From Cyrtodaria siliqua (taxonomy: Eukaryota; Mollusca; Bivalvia; Adapedonta; Hiatellidae), in assembly GCA_037043455.1 (NCBI GenBank), contig JAWPHD010001266.1, positions 124,001 to 188,000 of the forward strand: a stretch of 64,000 bases of DNA, written 5' to 3'. Position 1 is the stretch's first letter; every line of letters starts with the position of its first letter. The notes beneath the pieces are model-generated. The model had not been told where the DNA came from. It made no database searches and saw nothing but the letters and a program-made list of their open reading frames with translations. A program made the position numbers and the translations under genes. Below, in pieces: positions 44,547 to 55,606 of this stretch.

Positions 44547-46595
44547 ATGAGTACAGTGTTGCTTATGACGGACACATGGCACCCGACCGTACTCAGGATA
44601 GTGCCGTTCTCAAATAACAATGCGAAACATATTCACAAAAGGCAAACTCCAAGAGGTCCAAATAATTCAAGGGGGTTTCCAGTCCTGGCCGTGACCCGCT
44701 CTGGAAAGAGTAAACGCTCAGCAAACTCTGAAACGAGAACTACTTCTGGCAGATCTTTAACGTCCGCCCGCTCCGAAAAATCCACGGCTAAAGACAACGC
44801 GTCTGAGACTTCGGAACAAATAAATCGCGAATCAGTGCACACACGCCTTTCATATACTTCAAGCGACACTGTCGATGGGCAGGTGTCGAAACGTGGAGGC
44901 CACATGAAGTATGCAAAGAAAAAGGTACCCGATATGCATTCCGAAATGAAAGAAGCAATTAAATTCAGTGTGCAGGACTTAAATGATCAAGTGTCGTCAA
45001 ATTCTTCCATATCATCTTCGGATCCGACGACCGAGTCTAAAACATCTAAGGATACACATGACAGAGTAGATAACACAAGAACTAAGTTGCCCAAACCTAG
45101 TTTCCTCACATCGGATAGTAGATATTACGCACGCGTTAACGGAGTTCGCAGGTCTGTCCCGCTCACGCCCGGGGAACTAGAGCTAGATCGGATAAGAAAC
45201 AATTATATCGTAGAACAGGCTCAAAAGCGAAAGAAATACAAACTTAACATTAATCAGCTTCCAAGAAGCACTACGCCCGTTAATGATCATGACCCTGATA
45301 AACTTAACATGAAACAAGTGATAGCATTTCTTCAAACAAAAACATCTAAACATATTCAGAAGAAAAATGTGACGCTTAAGCCAAATGAAATAAGCGGAAA
45401 AGTCTATAAAGGTTTAAGCACCACTCCTGACATGGTTTTAAACTCGTCTTCATTGCGAACACCTTCAAGCAACACAGAGCAAGGTATGTCTAGTTCTAAC
45501 TCGGACCTTAAATATATGGACAAAACGGACAATACTCGGCTAGACAACACAGGCTGTGTCTCCGTCCTTTCAACCAAAAGCACGCCCAATTTGCCATATG
45601 GATACCAACATGTAAAGTCTCCAAGGAAAACTAATAACATGAGCGTTAAATCATTTGGTGACAGATCGAGTAATAAACGACCAACAAAACAAAAACCATT
45701 GACAGAGTTTAAATTGTATAGGTTTTTGGCGATTGCACCTGATGGACAAACACCGGGACTCGCTACAACGCTACCAGAAGATGTGACAATGGTTGATACA
45801 TCATCTTTTACTAATGTAAATTCGCAAAATAACCTTTCACCCAGAACATTTTTGCGTAGAAAATCGCGAGAAACGACAGCAAACATTCTTCACCGACATG
45901 CGGTGAACAAAAATAAGCCTGTGTCACCAACAACGGAAAAAAGAGAGCTTGATGACTCGGGTAGAACCGTACGTCTTCCGTCCGTGGCCTACACTGGTCG
46001 AGAGACTCCTGATGATGATGCAGCGTCTTGCTCTACGACATCCGCCACCTGCAACTCTACAAAAAATAGCTCAAAGGAAGAACGAAACAAATATCCCAAG
46101 AAAGGCAAATGTATAACATTTTCAGATGAAAAACACGACCAACATTTAGAAACTACTAACTTTGAGGAAGATGATAACAACAACATAGTGCCAAATATAA
46201 ATTTAGGGTTTCCGACTCGTTCGTACAAAGCCCCGGAGTTTCCTAAAGTGAACATAAACGGCCCACGGCATATTCACATAAATATGCCACATGGAAATAG
46301 CAAGGGCTATTCTCAAGAAATAGTTCGTCTGACTTTGCGGCAAGACAAAAATGCTACTAGGGTCACTAGTTACATGAGTGACATACAATCAACGAATCCA
46401 TCCCAATGGCATGAAGAAGAACGAAGCGATATAGACGAGGGTATAAGCTCGACTTCGGTTATGTCAATGAATCAGTACGAGAACAAAGAATTGTTGGAAA
46501 CGTCGAGGCAGCTGATCAACAACATATCTAATAATAACTTTATTAAGGTTAGACAAAAACTTAAGTCGACTAATTTGTTAAACGTGGACAAATAA
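44547..46595 (+). CDS. 682-residue low-complexity, probably disordered protein; family not recognised
   Basis: The only long non-repetitive frame in the window. It is intronless from ATG (GTAGACATGAG, A at -4 and G at -3) to TAA, which overlaps an AATAAA-containing end. Composition is rich in Ser, Thr, Asn, Lys and Arg with no signal peptide or membrane segment, typical of a soluble disordered protein. The most ordered-looking stretch is residues ~190-275: RYYARVNGVRRSVPLTPGEL, then ELDRIRNNYIVEQAQKRKKY, then a helix near 254-265. Residues 521-528 (KCITFSDE) fit the PP1-docking pattern (basic, x, V/I, x, F, then acidic), and a short aromatic-basic segment lies at ~388-394. A basic N-terminus (30-80) is shared with the broken copy upstream. 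The frame stays open a little upstream of the ATG, so it may be the last exon of a longer gene. Start choice is supported by conservation of the ATG and first codons in the duplicate at 43051. No catalytic domain is visible. Confidence 0.75.
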   Translation: MSTVLLMTDTWHPTVLRIVPFSNNNAKHIHKRQTPRGPNNSRGFPVLAVTRSGKSKRSANSETRTTSGRSLTSARSEKSTAKDNASETSEQINRESVHTRLSYTSSDTVDGQVSKRGGHMKYAKKKVPDMHSEMKEAIKFSVQDLNDQVSSNSSISSSDPTTESKTSKDTHDRVDNTRTKLPKPSFLTSDSRYYARVNGVRRSVPLTPGELELDRIRNNYIVEQAQKRKKYKLNINQLPRSTTPVNDHDPDKLNMKQVIAFLQTKTSKHIQKKNVTLKPNEISGKVYKGLSTTPDMVLNSSSLRTPSSNTEQGMSSSNSDLKYMDKTDNTRLDNTGCVSVLSTKSTPNLPYGYQHVKSPRKTNNMSVKSFGDRSSNKRPTKQKPLTEFKLYRFLAIAPDGQTPGLATTLPEDVTMVDTSSFTNVNSQNNLSPRTFLRRKSRETTANILHRHAVNKNKPVSPTTEKRELDDSGRTVRLPSVAYTGRETPDDDAASCSTTSATCNSTKNSSKEERNKYPKKGKCITFSDEKHDQHLETTNFEEDDNNNIVPNINLGFPTRSYKAPEFPKVNINGPRHIHINMPHGNSKGYSQEIVRLTLRQDKNATRVTSYMSDIQSTNPSQWHEEERSDIDEGISSTSVMSMNQYENKELLETSRQLINNISNNNFIKVRQKLKSTNLLNVDK

Positions 46596-47194
46596 ATCAG
46601 TTATTCAAGTCGACTATATACAAATTGTTTAAGAAAGAATTTCTCTCAATTTCTATTCGGGATTTTTTTTATTTATTTTTTTATCTCGATTGAAATTAAT
46701 GCGGTTTTCGAGCAAGAATAGGGCAACATACAGGTAGAATCCCCAGAATTCATGCCCATTATGTCATTGTTTTGTAATGCTCATTAAAGCTGCATCATGA
46801 CCCCTGCAATGTTTCATGTATCACTTGAGAGGTAAAAAGAAAACAATGACCGTAGTTCAATCGTAAATGTAGAGTATAACATACGTTAGAAGTTGCAGCA
46901 AGTTGGCAGTTGTGAAGATGAAGGTTATCGGGCCCCTTTCCATATTTCTGTTTCAATGTTAATGAAGGGTAGGTCTAGTAGGGATTCAGTTTTTGCTGGC
47001 TTGTCGCAAAGCCCTATAGATTCAACTGAAAAAAACAGAAACACGCCCATGAAAAACGCATATCTTACACAAATTACATGGTAATTAGTCGATATTATCC
47101 GATTAAACTATCTCCTTGGACTTATTTCACTAATCTTCACACCAACTCTTCAGTTTTGAAGGTGAGAAGGTTCTATGCATTTTTGTCCTGCCAT
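46596..47194. other. 3' flank of the 682-codon gene
   Basis: Likely 3' untranslated sequence at first (poly-T tract near 46663). A 63-codon frame at 46893-47084 has no recognisable features. Confidence 0.35.
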
Positions 47195-48054
47195 TTTATT
47201 TTTAATTTGAAGTTGTATCAATGCGCCATGAGATCACATTCTTTCTATCTCAGCAGGCAAACAATCTAACGCCCATTTTGAATCACGTTGGTTAAATATG
47301 TTATGTTAAAATGTATTACTTTTATAAGGGAAAAACTCTGAATGTAAACTGATCACATCACTAGCTTTCTAAAAGCTATGCTAGAGTTAATATTTTACTA
47401 ATTATTTAATGTTTCCAAACACATGACTCTTGAAAGCAATGAATGTATTCACAGACCTGACACGACCTGGTAGGACCATGCTTTCATAAGGCTTTGGAAT
47501 AAGCAGTTTTCGTGGATTAGTTCCGAATGTGAAACAAACTTTTCATGGGTTCGATCAAACCTAAAACTATATCTATAGCCCAAGATTGACTGTTTAGCTA
47601 TTATAAATCGGGTAGGGCATATAATTGACCTATCTCACGATAAAAAAGAATTTAAAAGAAATAAATTTTACATAAAATCATTGGTAGAGTCAAGTTTAAT
47701 TCCAGTGTATTTGTTTCACGATTACACACTTAAAGTACAGCCTTTCCATGTATACATTCTGTCAAATATATCAAAATGCTGATATAATACTGCATGCCTT
47801 CACATCGTCTTGCATTTAACAACCCTAAGAAATTATAAAATTGATTTTTCAATCACAAATTTCAGTAAGATACATTTGATTTTACAAACTCGGTCTATTC
47901 CGGCTACGTTCGCAGTCAGTCTCCATGACATTTGAGAGTCCCATTTTAGCTTTTCCACATCATTTGTTTCACGAGCATATTTAATAATTAGCTAGATCGA
48001 TACATTGGCTTATCGTAGTCGTACACTATATAAAAATGCGGTGGCACGAAATAC

Positions 48055-48110
48055 CCAAATCTACCCAAATCTACATAAATCCACCAAATCTACCCAAATC
48101 TACCTTTAAA
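48055..48110 (+). repeat. 11-bp tandem repeat (ACCCAAATCTA)
   Basis: About five copies, repeated at 56997-57052 in the duplicate. Confidence 0.8.
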
Positions 48111-48198
48111 ATGAGCATATTTGAATTTTATGTCTGGATTTAGCGTCCCTGCCATTTGGTTGATAATGACCTCAACCGGTGAACGTCATGTAACCGAC

Positions 48199-48461
48199 TT
48201 AAATGGACACACATTTTAATTTTAAACCTGCTTGCATATATTCAAATATAATTTAGAATTTTGTAACTTTCTTCGTTATTCTACCGTAGTTTTGAATATA
48301 CTATTGGTGAAATATAATCAACTGTAAGTAATAGGTAAAAACAATTTGCTTTATACTATTCTTATAATTAATATTAATGATTGCACAAATGCAGTTTAGG
48401 TAGAAAGCTAACGGGACGCCGCAAGTTTTACAAAACACAAGCTTGCCGTGTTTCCCTTTAA
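48199..48461 (+). mobile_element. TTAA/AGGGACA MITE
   Basis: From TTAAATGGACACACATTTTA to GCTTGCCGTGTTTCCCTTTAA, TTAA at both edges. It was already present before the segmental duplication, since its partner sits at the same relative place (57147-57410). Confidence 0.7.
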
Positions 48462-48720
48462 TGTAAACATAATTTTAACAACACGGTACAAAGTTTAGAA
48501 ATGCAATTTAATCAAATTTTAAATAAAAGGTTATCATACAGTTTTAAGTAAAACAATAAATATTTCATTGTAAACAGATGTTGATCTTTCCTACCCTGTT
48601 ATCTAAGAACATTGTTGAAACTTTATGGAGTTTTAAGGGATTACTTCGCGAATGCATATATATATATGTATCATTCGTTCATTCATAGTTCTAAAATAAC
48701 ATTGACAGTTATAGGTTATT

Positions 48721-48839
48721 AGATTTGTATTGGGATATATGCACGATCGCGAGTTCTTCCGCGTAATAATATTGCGTGACTTTAGGAGAGCAATATGTCT
48801 ACGCAGAAGAAAGAGTTCATACATCCCAATACAAATCAT
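48721..48839. repeat. ~36-bp imperfect inverted repeat
   Basis: GATTTGTATTGGGATATATG at the left and CATACATCCCAATACAAATC-like sequence at the right, ~110 bases in all; inner parts GAGTTCTTCCGCG and CGCAGAAGAAAGAGTTC also pair. The same hairpin occurs at 57667-57785. Its right edge is where the two duplicated copies part company. Confidence 0.7.
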
Positions 48840-49406
48840 GAACTGCGAATTGAACCAATCCTTAACGAGTATGAAACTAGTAGTTCCAATAAAATGATTT
48901 TACAACACGTCAATATGACACGTCAATATGGGAGGATTTTGACGTTTCCTGTTACATTTAAAGTAAACGGAGCTTGCAAATGCGTATGCAATAAAATCAG
49001 ACAATGCATGTCATAGTTCTAGAGCCATCTGTCTTGGGCGTCATTATAAATAAAATGGTTTATATTTTTGCTGCAATCATTTTAATTACAATTGCTTCCT
49101 TATTGCAAACTCTTGTCCTGTCTTTGAGCTGTGAGAATCATAGTTCGCATAGTTTTGTATTCTGTACCGACCTAATAGCTATAAAGAGTCAGGATCGTAG
49201 CTGTGCTTAAATCAGTGTGTATGCACAAGGTCTAGGGGGTCGGGGGGCATTCCCCACATGGGATTTAGAAGAAAGCCAAATCCTGCATTCTGGCGGCATT
49301 TTCAGCAGCAAAAATACGTTTTTAACTCGCGAGGACGAATTCCAGTCTGTAGGGGGAGTGTCACGGTTTATGGATATCTAACAGGTATATTGATGCTGCA
49401 TTGTCT

Positions 49407-49479
49407 GGCCGGTTAGCTCAGTCGGTAGAGCATCGGAACGGTAGTCCGAAGGTCCCGGGTTCGAGCCCCGGTCTGGCTG
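49407..49479 (+). tRNA. tRNA-like pol III unit (probable pseudogene or SINE source)
   Basis: The D arm (GCTC..GAGC), anticodon stem (TCGGA/TCCGA), and T arm (CCGGG, TTCGAGC, CCCGG) all pair perfectly. An A box (TAGCTCAGTCGG), a B box (GGTTCGAGCCC) and a TTTTT terminator five bases after the end are all present. The acceptor stem is weak: GGCCGGT against TCTGGCT gives two G-T pairs and a T-T mismatch. The anticodon loop ACGGTAG has C at position 33 instead of the near-universal T and would give anticodon GGT (Thr). I therefore doubt that it decodes. It is flanked on both sides by the same ~60-bp sequence (AAATCCTGCATTCTGGCGG at about 49282 and 49545). Confidence 0.5.
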
Positions 49480-49489
49480 CACATTTTTC

Positions 49490-50810
49490 TAGCCCTGTGT
49501 AGGGGTCTAGGGGGTCGGGGTATGGATTTAGAAGAAAGCAAAATCCTGCATTCTGGCGGTATTTTCAGCAGCAAACAATACGTTTTTAACCCGCGATTTG
49601 AAGCTTTTTAAATCTGCGATTGCGCAACAAAAACTTCGGAATAGAACAAAATAACATATATTAATATGAAAACTTGCTTTCTGAAATTTTGAACAATCAT
49701 GGTGTGTTTGGTTCCGAAAGACCGCGAGCGAAAACTTCGGCTTTTATTTTCTGAAAAGACCACGAGTAAAAATTTATATGAGGTGACCATACCCATCCAA
49801 CCCCTACTCCCCTCAGTTTTTATTTCAATTTTGGCATTTTTATTTGTTTGATTTCTGGGGACAATATGTAGGCACGTGCCTACAATGCCTATAGGCAGCT
49901 ACTCCACTGAATTTAAGTTAAGATTTATTTCCTTCGAAATATAGATATACTATGCGGCACGGCTCCACTTCGCACTTCCGGCGCTGTTTCATTATGCAAT
50001 GCCTGCACACACAGTTTTTTTTATAACGACTATAATATATTTCCCGTCATCGATATTGTCGTATCGAAACATCTCGCTCTCTCTTCAGAAACGAGACCTT
50101 AATTCTGCACAACTCGTTAATACAACAATACTACTGACCATTTCCGGTAACCGTGTTTGACCATGTATTTTTCTGATTCATTTGTCCTAGAGTTGTATAA
50201 TAAAAACATTCGAAGACACATTACAGATGCTTGATCATAAGCTATCGATCAATAACCTTTAGAGCGCTACCGTGCTGGTATAGCGTAGTCAAAACAGCAA
50301 TCATCTGTAAAAACATTATGTATGCGAATCCCATATTATTGAACTTGTATATGGGTGAACTTGTACAACATTAATAACAATATTGACAGTAGTGTACTGG
50401 TACAACATGATGTAAATGACAATTATTTGTTCTTCGTGTCACGTTAGTCTCACCTTTCAACGAACCAATATTTGTTTAAAAGAGATGATCTCATATGGCA
50501 TGTTAGTACATTGTATCAATATGTAGACATTTCCAACCTCATTTTAGAACTATTAGTACGGATTCTTAAGTTGAGGATCTTACACGAGTGCTTATTTAGT
50601 ATTGAATTTATTTAAGAAGCTGACAATTATGATAAAATGCAATGGCTTGTCATATCATTTTACTCAAGAGTATTTTTTCTCATGGTCATCATTTATTTAT
50701 TGCATAGCACGAAACGTCACATAACGTCTGAAAGCGTGTCTTAACGTGACGTCATTGACATCACGTTCTACCACTGATAAACATATGTTTTCATCACATA
50801 CCTTTCTTTC
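49490..50810. other. mostly unassigned sequence
   Basis: The first ~110 bases (49495-49605) repeat the sequence left of the tRNA-like unit (GGGGTCTAGGGGGTCGGGG, AAATCCTGCATTCTGGCGG). Beyond that nothing is recognised. A minus-strand 62-codon frame at 49608-49796 has no family signature. Confidence 0.4.
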
Positions 50811-50842
50811 ATCACATACCGAAAGATATTTCGGTATGTGAT
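50811..50842. repeat. 14-bp-arm hairpin
   Basis: ATCACATACCGAAA and its perfect complement separated by GATA. A further direct copy of TTTCATCACATACC precedes it. Confidence 0.8.
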
Positions 50843-50932
50843 AAGGTGCATAAATATTACACAAATGAAGTAACTATGAAAATAAAGACCGAATCATCGC
50901 TCGGTATTTTCCGTTCAGCTCGGTGTGCATTT

Positions 50933-50999
50933 GGAACTGCTTCGTCGATTTCCGCAACAGTTAAAAATACTAGCTAACGCAAATCGACGAGGCAGTTCC
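50933..50999. repeat. 22-bp-arm hairpin
   Basis: GGAACTGCTTCGTCGATTTC at 50933 pairs with the complement ending 50999 with two mismatches and a 23-base loop. The stem-loop has the size of a miRNA-like or transposon-end hairpin, but nothing more supports a function. Confidence 0.7.
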
Positions 51000-51150
51000 A
51001 GTGTTGTACGCAGAAAACAGAAGCAACCAACGACTTTATCATATGACAACGATATATATGTATATATACATATATATACATATAATGCATATATACATTA
51101 TATCAATAATGGACAGTAACTTTAATAAATGTTCTTTATATCACCACGTC

Positions 51151-51735
51151 TGAATTCGGTCAATACGTGAAACGCCTCTCCACGAAAACCAACTACTAGT
51201 ATATAACTCTATAGGTCATCTGACATGTAAACAAAGAAACCAGGCTTTTTTTGTTTACCCTGCTGCACAGATGCAACTTAGATACATGTAAAACTAAACT
51301 TTTTTTAGGCGACGACCTATTTTTAATACCACTTTTATGTGTCCGAAGGTCATGGCCCTACAATTTGAGGGAATCCCGAACAAATTTATGAAAATCACAC
51401 ACTTTCCTTTTTACTCTGCCCTATCATAGAACAAAATCATATGGATGGAACCTATGTTAAATAATAATCAGCAATAAATAACAAATTCAAGGAAACACAA
51501 TTGAATTTCCCACCTAATATCTCATCCAATCAAAACGAGGCTTATATATGCATTAGGCATGGGACTTTCCATATATTTCTTTTGCCAATCAGACGGTCTT
51601 TTGCAATAGGGTACGGTAACCTAAAGCATCGTTGAGACCCTGTGACATCAATAATCTGTCGCAGTGTCTCAACGATGTTATATAGTTCTATAGTAGGTTT
51701 TCGTGGAGATACAATTTACGTATTGACCGAGTTCA
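51151..51735. mobile_element. 585-bp MITE with ~55-bp inverted ends
   Basis: Left end TGAATTCGGTCAATACGTGA and right end (reversed) TGAACTCGGTCAATACGTAA, both continuing through TCTCCACGAAAACC and an ATATAACTCTATA/ATATAGTTCTATA stretch. An inner 12-bp hairpin (CATCGTTGAGAC) lies at 51627-51677. No coding frame. Confidence 0.7.
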
Positions 51736-52506
51736 TTCGACGTTTGGATTGATGTGATGAATGTTACATTCGTGCTAATTGATGCTACTCGGCACAGAAT
51801 CTAATCATTTAATTTTATCCGACTCGTTTAATAAAATCAATGTTCAACAGGCACTCATGTAAGATCTAGTTTATGGCATGACTTGCTTACACCCCCAGCC
51901 GCAAGTTATGTGATAAATTACATATATAATTATCAAGCCTTTACTGTAGAACTGCTAGTACTGATAGTTATATTATGTTATGCTTATTTATTGTGGTTAT
52001 TACACTGGTCTGGTTATTACACTGACCGAATCTATGTTCCCGTAATATTACCATGCAAATAAATACATAAATACATATATCAGTATTCTGTAATTGTTGT
52101 TTGTTGCTTTGCTTTCGTATAACATGTTTGTACATTGCGCCTTACATATGCAATATACAATAGTCCTAAATAAGTACGTAATGCAACGACAAACTCTACG
52201 GAAAAAAAGTAGAATACGAAGTCAGCAAGAATGTACCCGTAATGTCGCGTATAATAGACGTTACATTACGTACGTAGTTTACCACATTGGCCTTTCCAAA
52301 TAGATTTACAGTTGCTACAGTTTTTATGGTGTAATGTTAGCTATTTAAATAATGGTGGCCAATTAAAGAAGCCAGAGATATATTGCACATATTCTTGCGC
52401 TACTGAAGGAACCAATTTATCCACGACTTTCAATATTATGTACATTTGCACTGCTTCGAAGGGAATTTGATAATCTTCATCCGACCAAAAAGTATTGTAT
52501 TTAAAT
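51736..52506. other. unassigned sequence, possibly LINE 3' flank
   Basis: Follows the stop of the minus-strand LINE remnant and may include its 3' untranslated region, but no AATAAA-plus-tail end is clear. Confidence 0.35.
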
Positions 52507-54432
52507 TTAATGGGTGAAATGTACGAGTTGACTGAAACAAACGAAGCCGTTGTGTACGAAATAAGTTACAGTTGAAAAAAAGTGTTGAGCGTCTTCTACT
52601 GCAGAAACACAATCGCAATTGAATGATTCTTGTAAATGGTTTAAATAAAGATCATTATTAAGGTTACTGCAATACTTTCGTATTCTGGCATGTAAAACAA
52701 CAAATAATCGTTGGCCAGTTAGATAGTGTGTTGGAACTTTTGAGCTGGGAAAAACAGAACTTAAAAGTTTCCTCTTGAGCATCGAACTAGATTCTGAATT
52801 GTGTATATTTACTAGTAGGATGTTCCAGGGATTAAGAGACGAAGGTACAAACGAGTTATTACATATTTCAGTTCTAAGAGCAGTAGCGGCATAATTATCA
52901 TTATTTCGGAGGTTGCAGGAGCTCACTTTTCTTACCAATTGTGGGAACATATTTGAAATATAGTTTGGAGTTGTTCCATATTTAACTTTGTATATTGTAA
53001 TACGCTTTTGCAGTTTTCTCCTATCGGAAAGGGAAATCCATCCTATTTCAACTAATAAACGATGTATGGATAAAGAACGAGTTAGTCCAGTTTCTATGCG
53101 GGCTGCTTCATACTGTAATTTTTCCAAAGAGGCTTTTTCGTATAAGGTACAACTGTCCCATGTAATGGAAGCATACTGAAAGAATGAACGCATGCAGCAG
53201 GATAAATAAATCCGATTAAGGGTTCTTCGAGATACTTTATATTTAAGCATTTGCATTAATTATAATGCATTTGGTTGCGAAAGCAACTACATTTTTGATA
53301 TGCTCGTGCCATTTCCCATTCTGGCTAAGCGTTAAATATAGATATAAAAATCGAACAGGAAAAGTAGCATTCAAGGACGACAGTCAACAACAAACACACA
53401 CAGAAACAAAAAACAACTATAAAAATGAATAAAAGGCAAAATAAGACATCACAAACGCACAAGGGTTGACAATAGGGCTACCGCCTCTAACGAACTATCA
53501 TCAGCAAATAAACGAGTAATACAAAGCATGCTTTCCGAAATATCATTTACGTATATTAAAAATAAAAGGGGACCATGAACAGACCCTTGGGGAACCCTGG
53601 CATTGACAGTTTTAGACGTTGATGATGAACTTCCTACACACACTCTTTGCGATCGGTTTGAAAGATAATCGGATATACATGATAAAAGCTTACCATCAAT
53701 ACCATATTGCTTTAATATAAATAAAATACCTTTACGCCAAACACGGTCAACAGCTCTAGATATAACATTAAAGACAATGGAAGTACATTGTTTAGCATCG
53801 AATGCCTGACATATATGATGGTACCTATCGACAAGTTTGTAGGTTGTAGAATGACCCGGCAAAAACCTGATGATTCTTGAATATAAGATGTGTAGAAAAT
53901 TATAGACGTGTTTAAAAACTATTCTTTCTCTTTCAGTATGTTTTGCCTTCACAGCTCAACAACGAACTTGGTTTTTATTTTATAGGAATACTAGGATCCG
54001 AGTTTCCGAACAATGCCATTACCATGGCACATTTCCATAAGTCAGGGAAAACACATTCATTTAAGGGTATGTTAAAAAGTATATGTAACGGTTTTGAAAT
54101 TGTATATACAGTTTCCTTCAGCATTTTATGACTAATTTCATCCTCCCCACATGTTTGTGTATATCCAAAATCTTAATAACATCTACTATCTCGCTTTCTT
54201 CAATTAAAATGTTTTCTAGTTTTTTACCAGTTTTCGGTATAAAATTAGAAAGTTCAACATTTGAATCATCAACTGAAGCTATCGAAACAAAATAATCATT
54301 GAAGCAATTTGCTTTATATTGATCAGTTATTGAGAATGATGTATCGCTATTTGGTAATGTAGTTTTTAAATTAGGAATGACTTCAGCGTTTTTATTTGAC
54401 TTAATACAAAAAAGTATTTCAAGAGTTTCCAA
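52507..54432 (-). pseudogene. broken CR1/Jockey-type LINE polymerase
   Basis: Minus-strand pieces in the natural order. 54432-54118 holds the segment before the polymerase core (SITDQYKANCFNDYFVSI). 53952-53449 holds the catalytic palm: the fingers/palm block is degenerate, RVPQGSVHGPLLFLIYVNDI is intact, and the active-site box is FADDSS. 53256-52507 holds thumb and C-terminus (LKYKVSRRTLNRIYLS, WISLSDRRKLQKRITIYKVK) with a Cys/His tail (CDC..VEDAQHFF). Coding continues in another frame just upstream of 53256 (NGKWHEHIKNVVAFATK). About 110 foreign-looking bases (53345-53455) replace the part between the active site and thumb. Frameshifts and loss of the endonuclease domain make it non-functional. 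Confidence 0.85.
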
Positions 54433-55560
54433 TATTGTTGCCTGTTAGTGATACTTTATTCAGTTATTGTGTCTTCAATACTGCTGAAAACGCGTTGTTT
54501 CTCATGAGTTTTAAGACTGTTGACTTTATTATGTAGACGTTTATAGGCGGTCAGGTCGATGGAAGACTGAGTATTGACAATTGTTCAGGACCAATGAAGG
54601 ATATAACCAATAATCAGTGAACATATAGCTGTATTCTCATCAATATTTTTAAAAATATGCTTTGATTTGAAATCCGGAAAAGACTTAAGCCCGGAGATCT
54701 GGAGAGCTAATGAAAAATCCCGAGATTCCGAAATGACAGGGATAATTCCAAGAAACGACACCTCGTTTGAACTAAACTTTTATATAAAGATTAATTTTCC
54801 GTTGATTTCGTTTATGGCGAAATAATAATTTTTTTTCAGGAATGATGGGCAGTGAATGAAAGAAAGATCGAACGACCCTGATGCCCGAGTGAATTATTAC
54901 GTCATTCGCAAACTGCCTCGAAGAGAGGTCAATGCTAGGATGATGCAGGGGAAGTCATATGGGAGGAGAAGCATTTCCCTATATACGTCTAATTACAAAC
55001 ATATACAATTTTAGACTTCTAGGCGCGGTCAATTTTAACAGTTGTGACTTAATTTGAACGCACTTGATAATATATGGTACACAGATAATTTCTGAAAAAG
55101 AATAGGCAATATCTGTTCAGGGATTTGTTAAAGGTTTTAGATATGTCTTATGGCCGTTTAGGGTGGCCTATTTTTAACAAACCTGAAAGCCATATGTCTA
55201 GGGATCATAATTGGCCAAGTTGTTTTGGAGGATTCTAATTCTAGTGCCTGCACCTCTCACAAACATCTCCAAACTTTTAACTTCTTGTCGTACTACCATT
55301 ACACATCACGTTAAACAATATTGTGCTAAAGCTTAGGACAACTCTAGGATTAATTTATTTTGGTCAATTAAACACCAGGAGACGCTCTAGATATAATTGC
55401 AATAAACGCAAAGTTTCATCTATATGTACTCACGCACTATATATAACCTTAACACATAAGTTATCAAAGACAAGCGTTTTTCTCTCATTCAAATAATTTC
55501 GTTAGAGGACTAGAGGAAGTACTACATTTTTGGGCTGTAACAATATTAAAGCATTTTGTT
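54433..55560. other. unassigned sequence
   Basis: No gene or array recognised. Confidence 0.4.
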
Positions 55561-55606
55561 AACAGATGTTTTCTCAGGTGATCGATTTAGGGCCATCTTG
55601 GCCCTC
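55561..55606 (-). mobile_element. end of a CAAGAGGGCC bivalve repeat
   Basis: TCAGGTGATCGATTTAGGGC then CATCTTGGCCCTCTTG is the reverse complement of the start motif of the dispersed repeat type seen at 24765. It ends exactly where the segmental duplication starts (55607). Its body to the left is too diverged to delimit. Confidence 0.55.

Larger units (their letters stand above)
47195..49340 (+). repeat. segmental duplication, copy 1
   Basis: The part to about 48838 matches 55607-57783 at high identity (shared words: GAAGTTGTAT, GACCTGACACGACCTGGTAG, CACATCGTCTTGCATTTAAC, GTCTACGCAGAAGAAAGAG). The part from about 48840 matches 63528-64000 (TGCGAATTGAACCAATC, TTTGACGTTTCCTGTTACAT, GGGGGCATTCCCCACATGGG). 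In copy 1 the two parts are contiguous. The short frames at 48633 and 49004 recur in the second copy but show no protein family. Confidence 0.85.

Noticed and set aside
49004..49210. 68-codon frame repeated at 63660-63866
   Set aside because: The recurrence is explained by the segmental duplication, the sequence around it is repeat-like, and no start context or family supports a gene, although its hydrophobic middle would allow a membrane segment.
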